Shown here in pieces: positions 56,900 to 64,000 of a stretch of DNA of 64,000 nucleotides. A model generated the notes under the pieces. That model saw only the letters and a program-made list of their open reading frames with translations, did not search any database and was not told where the DNA came from. The position numbers were made by a program, and so were the translations under genes. Source of the DNA: Stichopus chloronotus (Eukaryota; Echinodermata; Holothuroidea; Aspidochirotida; Stichopodidae); the NCBI GenBank assembly GCA_021234535.1, contig CM037833.1:26586892-26650891 (forward strand). Reading direction: 5' to 3'. Position 1 is the first letter of the stretch; each line of letters starts with the position of its first letter.

Positions 56900-59020
56900 G
56901 TGTTTTGTTTGTAAGTCAAGGTAACTCAAACATAAGTAGTTTTAGCTCTATATCACTAGTAATTGTGCTGGCGTCCAGCTGTAGGCCTACGCATAACGAG
57001 TTAGTGTGATATACTTTGGTAGTGCTGTTGTTATCTGATGTCTGTAAGTAGGGAGGGAGGGTCGGGGTTCGATGGGATTAGTTGAAACGATGAGATTTTC
57101 TACCACAGAGAAGAAAAGAAAATTAATAAATACCATCAGTTTGAAGTTATAAGAAACAGTCATCCTAGCCTACGCAAACATCTAAAAGCAAGAATTGTTC
57201 TGCCGGTGGAAATGGTTATCCTCTGCTGAGAGGGGAGCGAGAAAGGCGCCCTATGTCAGGCTCTCCACAACATATACATGTTACGCGGCTGGATCGCACC
57301 TTAGGTGACAGTTCTAATTGGCTTACACACTAAAAAATCTTCAGTTAGAATTGAGTGAGTCACTGTACTATTTTAACGGGAAATTTTCACCTGTTGATCA
57401 CCTTTTCAGTTCCAAGCCGAGGAAGCTATCTATGCCCCTCCCTATATATCTCAGTGTCAGCCTTGAGAGCGAAAGATGTGTACAAGTTTGTAGATCGATT
57501 CGTAGACTTCCTGCGATTTTCGACAGCCAATTATTAACTCTAGTGGCAGGCAGGACATACGTTCCTTATTAGGTGTAAGGCAGGAACGTTGGTGATGATC
57601 ATGAATCGCGGAAATTCCCAATCCAGCTTTTGCACTGATGTGAATGGAATTTTCATTATTTAATGTTGTCAATTCAGTGATGTAAAAGTGTCAACGATTC
57701 TCGCAATTCATGGCATAATTACTGCGGGAAATCTTTTCTTCCAACGAATGTGCTTGCGTGTCTAATGCTGTAGTCAGGGTTGCCAATTTCGCATTTTTAA
57801 CGACAAAGTAGGCAAATTTTGCTTGTTTTTACCTGTGTTAGCTGGTAAAATTTAAATAATTGAAATGACTATTAAACACCCGATATCACAAAATTTCAAT
57901 TTTTTCCCGGATTTAGTAGTCACCATAGTGGGATATTAACGGGTTTACAGTTTTCTCTCCACTTGTGGCAACATAGATTGAGTATGTAACGATGTATATC
58001 GTACTGCAGTGTGTTTAAAACGTTGACAAGTGTTACACTGTTCAAAAATACAGGGTCAACTTCCTCAAGTAGGAGCTAGTTTTGTTTGGCCTTTTTTTTT
58101 TGTTTTTCACGTGATTTGGATTGCATTGGATAGCTGTAGCAGCAGGATTACCTGAAAAAGTTATGCTAAAAACGTAGGAGGCAGTTAAAGTAATACATTA
58201 AAACACAAAATTGCTCATAACTCGAAAGAAGATATATGTGCTCTTTCCTTTCGTTGACGGAATTTGGAACAGTATTTTGAGCATGATCGCTCTATCTGTG
58301 CAATTTCTGTGTTAATCGGAGTTAATCCGACAGAGTTATGTTGATGTATACCAGTTCCACGACATTCTCTTACAACACATTTCTGATGTAGCTTAAAACC
58401 TTTGGCTGGGAATGTCCTAAATGCTTCATCGGGGTATTATGATAATGGACATTGCTTAACATGAACCGATCAGCAGCAGTTCAGCTTTTTATAAATTTCA
58501 CCGACTTTGCGCTCAAATACCGTAAACACCAATTTTCAAACATTTGAAACCTTTGTTTCCATTTTTTTCCTTACATTTCCAAGCAACCTGTTTCCGTAAA
58601 GTTAGGTCCACGTACTGTAGCATGTTTGAGAATATATAGCCTACATACGATAGTAAATATCATTATATGTATCGCAATGGCAACTCGTAGTCACGATCCA
58701 TCTCAAGGTCATAAAATGTCTTGAATAAGACGAAGGGCGGCTGCAGGAAAAACAGCTTATCTCTGTTGCTTTTTTTCTTTTTTCTGGGGGGGGGGGGGGT
58801 GTTGCTTCGTCTTCGCTATTAATTCATATATTAATTGATATAGACTAAGCTGGAACGAGCCTAAGCTATGGAAAGCTAGACACGTTGCTTTTCGGAGTGA
58901 GTGAAAATGTCCAAGTTTTTTACGTCTAAAGAAGAGAGCTCTTGGTTCCATCTTGCACTGTGTATTCAATTTCACTTCTGGGTCATGGCGACTTAAAAAG
59001 GCCTCTTACGTCACATCGTA
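56900..59020. other. Non-coding, nothing recognised
   Basis: No exon found. A long G run (about 58787-58799) and a T run (58088-58098) are the only simple features. Confidence 0.4.
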
Positions 59021-59029
59021 GAGGATCCC

Positions 59030-59703
59030 GAGAACATTTATGATGAACATGATACTGATGTAGAAGGAGGCTGAAAATCTGCCATACAAGGGTTTCAAGA
59101 GGTTGTGGAACGTTCTTTGAGGAATCTCCAGACTTCCATATCAAAATTAGAAAGAGAGCTGGGTAAAGCCCACGAATTTCAGGCGAAACTTATCGATGAT
59201 CCCGAATCCAAGATGGCGACCAAGGAAAGGGAGAATAAAGATTTCTCCCGGGAATTACGGCTTTGGAACGAGCATTAAAATAAATTGCCGATGATGTTAA
59301 CAAACAAGAAAGAATGTCAAGACGAAATAACTTCAGGATAGTCGGAATTCCTTCAACACATGACGAAGATTGCGAATCAATTGTCAAGAGAATAGGTGCT
59401 TTCCTTGTTCCCGGATATCCCGCACGTAAGGATTAAACGTTGCCATAAGGAGGGTGTCGTGGAGATAGATCCCCTCATATTCTCGTAGTGTCTATCGTAC
59501 AAGGTTATGGTAGTCATTATGAAATCCATAAGGTCAGCTATGGAAAATAAGACGTTTTTTATCGTGGATGACTTGACCAGAATTGATCTTAAGGAAAAGA
59601 AGAAATGGGCTGACAAAGTTACTGAACTCTACAATCAGGTCACCAAACGGAAATTTGTTGGAGGAAAATGGAGAGATGTCTCGAGAAAGCCTTTTCAGTT
59701 TTG
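59030..59703 (+). mobile_element. L1/Tx1-like LINE, ORF1 remnant
   Basis: Pieces in shifting frames match the order of an L1-type ORF1 protein: a coiled-coil-like part (SLRNLQTSISKLERELGKAH, about 59110-59175), then SRRNNFRIVGIPSTHDED (59313-59365) as in the RRM domain, then the C-terminal domain DDLTRIDLKEKKKWADKV and KRKFVGGKWRD up to a stop at 59702-59704. Several stops and frameshifts make it non-functional. ORF1 proteins coat the element RNA. Confidence 0.75.
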
Positions 59704-59879
59704 AGAATCCAAGTGCTGTATAACTCCTTTCATTAAATGATTAAAGGACTTTTCTAGTTTTTTTTTTTTGTGGAGTTCGAAAGTCGCAGCTATAAACAGT
59801 TTTTTGCTTACTTTGTGAAATATCAGAGAATAATTAAGCTACGTATGCGTTACATGACATGAGACCTGTACAAGCTTCC

Positions 59880-60790
59880 TTTCTTGAGATCACATCTACA
59901 TGTTCACAATTTGACCCTTGTTGACATTGAATGACCTTTTACCTCCATAAAACACATGAGATACAACTACACATTGTTGTACCTTCCCCTCTTGAGATAC
60001 GATGTTTTACAAGAAGTTCATACTGTGAATACGACAAGCCTACATACCAGGAATGAAGAGTATCCATCATTCCTACCTGGAGATACTACGCGCACAAGGT
60101 TTTCACTATTTCACCTCTTGTGACCCCAGATGACCTTTGACCTCCACCAAAATTAATAGGGATCTTCCTCTCAATATGACAAACATACATACCAAGTATG
60201 AAGAGTATCCATCATCCTGTCTGGGATATTGCGTGCACAAGTTTTTCACCATTTGACCTCCTGTGACCCCACATGACCTTTGACCTCCACCAAAAAGAAA
60301 AGGGTTCTTTCTTTCAATATGACAAACCTATATACAAAGCAAGACTAGTATCCATCATTCCTCTCTCGAGATAGCGTGTGCACAATGTTTTCACTATTTG
60401 ACCTCTGGTGACCCCAGATGACCTTTGACCTCTACCACAAATGCCGTAGTCCTTCCTCTTAATATGGCAAACCTATATACCATGTATGAAGAGTATCCAT
60501 CATTCCTACCTGAAGATATTTTTTGCACAAGGTATTCAGTATTTGACCTCTTGTGACCCCAGATGACCTTAGACTTCCACCAAAAACGACATGTTCTTTC
60601 TCTTAATATGACAATCCGACATACCAAGTATAAAAAGTGTTGCTCATTCCTACCTGGAGATATTGCGTGCACAAGGTTTGCACTATTTGATCTCTTGTCT
60701 CTTGCGATTCAATATAACAAACCTATATAACAAGTATGAAGAGTAGCCATCACTTTTTATCTGGATATATCGCACAAGCTAAGTGTCACA
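59880..60790. repeat. Tandem array of about 144-bp units with TGACCTTTGACCT
   Basis: TGACCTTTGACCT occurs at 60131, 60274 and 60419, with a variant at 60564 and a poorer one at 59930. Each unit also has CTTGTGACCCCAGA, CAATATGACAAACC, AAGAGTATCCATCATTCC and GAGATA..GTGCACAAG in the same order. Spacing is 143-145 bp. A CA/CGCA microsatellite (60788-60842) closes the array. It lies between the ORF1 and ORF2 parts of a LINE. Confidence 0.85.
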
Positions 60791-60884
60791 AACACACACA
60801 CACACGCACGCACACGCACACGCAAACACACGCACATACACATGGCATCATGACCACATATGTTCTCTCATCGAAGCAAAAAAA

Positions 60885-62765
60885 AAAAAGAAGGCGGTCC
60901 AGGCCTTTGGAAATTGAATTGTTCCTTTTTGAAAAACAAAGATTATACCAAACTTTTTATGATACGATTCATTCATCTGATTTTATTGATCAGCACCAAA
61001 ATCCTGCTTTGTAATGGGCGTTTATAAAATATCACATTCATGAGGTACCTTTGGAATATGTTAAAAGATGCCACAGAGCGTAGGAAAAAGAAGTTGTAAA
61101 AAACTTATCTCAGTTAGAGAAAGATTACCATACTACGTGCTATTTGGAAACATAAGAAATTGTTACTTGAAAGAAATAAGCTTGAGCAACTGTTTGATTA
61201 TAAGTTACAAAGTATTATTATTCGCTCTAGAGTCAGGTGGGTAGGGGAAGGTGAGAAAAATACAAGCTATTTTTTAAACCTTGAAAAACGTAATAAATCT
61301 GTGGATGTCATTCGTAAATTAAAAACTCATGTGGTTTGACTATTACAGATACAACGTCAATTCTTCACAATTTTTTATTTTACGATGGCTTATACTCTTC
61401 TAACGAGGAGATAACCCTCTCTCCATTTCTTCATAAGTTTTAAATTTCTGCAACTTTAAATGCGGATGAATCAAGTTTATGTGATGGTTTGTTATCAGAA
61501 GAGGAGTGTAAAACTGCTCTTTTCTCCGTGTGCAATGGGACATATCCAGGTAGCGACTGGCTATCAGCAGATTTTTATAAACATTTTTGGCCACAGAATG
61601 GTAGGATCGTTACTCATTCTCTTAATTTTGGCTTTCAAAACGCTTCTCTTTCTTGTGAGCAGTCCCGTGGCCTAATTACTCTTATACCAAAAAAAAAAAG
61701 GTCATTCATTTGCCAAAATTTTTTGTCCAGTTTCTCTTTTAAACACGTTGTATAAACTTTGTTCTAATGTATTAGCAACCAGAGTTAAAAAAAGTTGTTG
61801 ATACTATTATTAGATTTACTCAAACAGGATCTATTAAAGTCGCTTCATCGATGAAGATATTCGCTGTATTTTACACACCATTAATTGTTGCAAGACAAAC
61901 GGTATTCCTTGTCTGCTACTTTCAATTGATTTTGAAAAAGCTTTTGAGAAGCTCAATTGGGATTTCATTCAGCATACTTTGAAACGTTTTAGGTTTAATG
62001 AAGATTTATGCCAGTGGATTCAAAATCTGTACGCTGGTCCCTCCACATCTGTATGTAATAATCTCATTCTCATTCATATCTCATTCTTTTGAAATCAAGA
62101 GAGGAGACAGGGCTGCTCTTTGAGCCATTATAACTTATTTTCTATAATTTGCGTTGAATTACTAGCGTTGAAACTAAAACGACATGCAAGTATTAAAGGT
62201 ATATCTTTTCTTAACGAAGGATTAAAGATACTTTATACGCAGACGATACAGTATTATTCCTAGATGGTTCCCATGATTCACTTAGAGAGATTGGTAACCT
62301 TTTTGAAGAATTTTGAGATATCATCAGGTTTGAAGATTAATTTTGACAAATATAATATTTTTTGCTTGGGTCCCCTTATCACTCAAAAACCAGATTTTCT
62401 TGATTTGTACTTATTTAAATGGACAGAAGGCCCAGTCACAGTCTTAGGAATCGTTGTAAGCAATGATCGTGATAGGCTTCTTCAGCTCAACTTCATGTCG
62501 AAGTTATCTCGACTGAAAAATAGTTTAAAGTTATCGTCAAGTTGTGACCTAATTCCAATAGGCGAAATTGTTTTGGTTAAAACTTACGGCATTTCGCAGT
62601 TTGTGTATCTGTTCCAGTGCCTACCTAATCCTCCAATTTACTTTATTAAGCAACTGGAAAGAATTTTATTCAGATTCGTTTAGTCTGGAAAACCAGACAA
62701 AATTCAGCGTGCTACACTGATAAGTTCTACCTCAGAAGAAGGTTTGAACACATATCAAAAGTTTC
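60885..62765 (+). mobile_element. L1/Tx1-like LINE, ORF2 reverse transcriptase remnant
   Basis: The region begins within ORF2 after where the endonuclease would be (GPGLWKLNCSFLKNKDYTKL in one frame), then RVRWVGEGEKNTSYFLNLEK (61231-61290). The palm motif LLSIDFEKAFEKLNWDFIQ follows at about 61916, then the YADD box at 62236-62247 and GLKINFDKYNIFCLG. The distal part LGIVVSNDRDRL and GEIVLVKTYGISQFVYLFQ runs to about 62680, where TAG replaces the tryptophan of the F-V-W-S-G-K-P-D motif. Many stops and frameshifts. The C-terminal third is missing. Confidence 0.8.
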
Positions 62766-62789
62766 ATTAATAGTAAGTTTGAAATGTAC

Positions 62790-63055
62790 TTGGGTTAAGC
62801 GTTTTACTCTCTTAATTCCTTGGAGTGAAAAACACTCTTTTTTCACTCTAACATGGATTGAAATTAGGGATGACTCCAACGAGATTGAAAACCACTCTGA
62901 AGCTGGAGTGAAAAATATGGCTCTTTGCCTCGAGTGACTATTCACTCTAAATGAGATGGGATTCACTCTGAATAAGATGGGATAGCCAATCCTTCACTGG
63001 AGTGAAATGATTGCATTCACTTCAACTAGGAGTGAAAGCTACTTTAATGATGCAG
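62790..63055. repeat. GGAGTGAAA / TTCACTCT repeated in both orientations
   Basis: GGAGTGAAA occurs near 62821, 62907 and 63000 with AGGAGTGAAAG near 63030. The complement TTCACTCT occurs near 62838, 62940 and 62959. AGATGGGAT follows two of these. The mixture of orientations would allow several hairpins. The block begins where similarity to the LINE ends. Confidence 0.6.
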
Positions 63056-63059
63056 GATA

Positions 63060-64000
63060 ATTTAAAGCTTGATACAATGACACGCAGCAAAAAAGGCATG
63101 CAGAGACCTAAATTATATCAATTCCTTCCAATTATTCTTGGATCTAACAGAAGAAATGTTCAAAAGGCAGAAATTGGCACATTAAATCACTGGATATGTA
63201 TATAAATGTTCCCCTTGCCCACTTTTGGTGCTGCCACTGCTCCTTCCTCCCTCCCACCCGCATTCCTCTCACCCTAGCAACACTACTGCTGTAGGTTTGC
63301 ACTTAATGACAACAATTTTAAATGACAGTTATCAAATTTAACAACTTTACAAACAGGCACTACAAATACATTTTGCCCTCACAGATATTTTGCTAAAAAC
63401 CACCACACAAAGAGGGTAAAATGTACATGGCGCTGCTCGATAAGGAATGCTCACGTAGTAGCTTATATTGTGTGAAAAGTTTTCGACAAATATTTTTTTT
63501 TTAAATTTCATGTTATTAACATTCTGCACAATGCCAGTGGTTGAGCACCTGACCTTTGAACACAGTGGCAACATCTGATCAAACTCGAAAGCATTCACTA
63601 CATATTGATATAAAGACACTTAGCAGAAGATGATTCAATTTTATCACAGTTAAAGAGACTAAAGCAATAATAAGCCGGGTTTGTTACTTCCTCTTTTTTC
63701 AAAATTTTCAATCCAACACTTTTTTGCTTTGCTTTTTAGACAAAATAACTTGAATAGATTTACCAGGGCTAAGAGAATTAAATTGCCATATTTTAATGCA
63801 AAAATTCAGTCACTCCAATTTGAATTAGTACAACCTGCATGTCATATTTCATGTGTGGCTCATTTTAACTTAGAAAAAGTCGTCACCCAAAGTATGTTTT
63901 TAGTGTGGGGTACACAGATTCTCAGTTGGTGACTGCTTTTTGATTGACATCTAAGTTTGAGAATTCAAATGATGCAGAGTAGCTCACATTCCTCACAATG
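63060..64000. other. Non-coding, nothing recognised
   Basis: No gene with support. Frames at 63347-63619 (minus) and 63681-63932 (plus) have no recognisable motif; the latter has weak LINE-like character (basic, RAKRIKLPY) but not enough to call. Confidence 0.35.

Noticed and set aside
57055..57110. GGGGTTCGATGGGATTAGTTG, a tRNA B-box-like word, also seen in altered form near 11110
   Set aside because: No A-box, acceptor stem or cloverleaf could be drawn around either copy.

Overview
This 64 kb window is eukaryotic and AT-rich. It has intron-split coding exons with GT/AG borders, several families of dispersed and tandem repeats, long (TA)n tracts and broken non-LTR retrotransposons. No bacterial operon, rRNA, tRNA or CRISPR array was seen. 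The mix of immunoglobulin-superfamily (IgSF) receptors, L1/Tx1-like and CR1/L2-like LINEs, a possible Penelope-like remnant and many TGACCTTTGACCT-bearing repeats suggests a marine invertebrate deuterostome, perhaps an echinoderm such as a sea cucumber. The organism call is an inference.

Left part (1-5.5 kb): a decayed IgSF receptor on the + strand. It has a signal/V-type exon, three further Ig exons, a 30-nt mini-exon and a terminal transmembrane exon. All exon borders still join in phase 1 and the summed length is a multiple of three once one extra A is discounted. Four in-frame stops, that extra A and a GT->GA donor change mark it as a pseudogene. From 5.5 to 16 kb I see no gene, only repeats and a GC-rich repeated block at 12.3-13.3 kb.

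Middle-left (16.1-27.5 kb): a complex segmental array. A unit of about 1.5 kb is repeated around five to six times. Most copies carry a short hydrophobic, signal-peptide-like exon with a phase-1 splice donor, a TATAAA box, GTC microsatellites and a short inverted motif CGTCG-CAAAA-CGACG. One copy (24740-24908) keeps an intact start codon and reading frame. Other coding-like blocks (17.4, 18.2, 18.8 and 19.4 kb) are interleaved. This is the part most likely to hold an undescribed gene family.

Centre (32.4-44.5 kb): an apparently intact IgSF type I membrane receptor on the + strand. My model has ten exons and 571 residues: signal peptide, a V-type domain lacking the usual second cysteine, three C-type Ig domains (the last two a recent exon duplication), a transmembrane segment split over two tiny exons, and a serine/threonine-rich tail. 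An alternative terminal exon would give a tail with an ITIM-like SEYEDV motif.

Right part (44.5-64 kb): mostly repeats. It holds a minus-strand LINE (49.4-50.5 kb), a plus-strand CR1/L2-like LINE (51.7-53.0 kb), an orphan minus-strand signal/V exon (55.24-55.60 kb) related to the pseudogene exon at 1.1 kb, an 86-bp inverted repeat with a hammerhead-ribozyme-like core (56.2-56.6 kb), and an L1/Tx1-like LINE (59.0-62.8 kb) whose middle is occupied by a 144-bp tandem array. The two V-type exons at the window edges and the receptor between them suggest an IgSF receptor cluster broken up by mobile elements.
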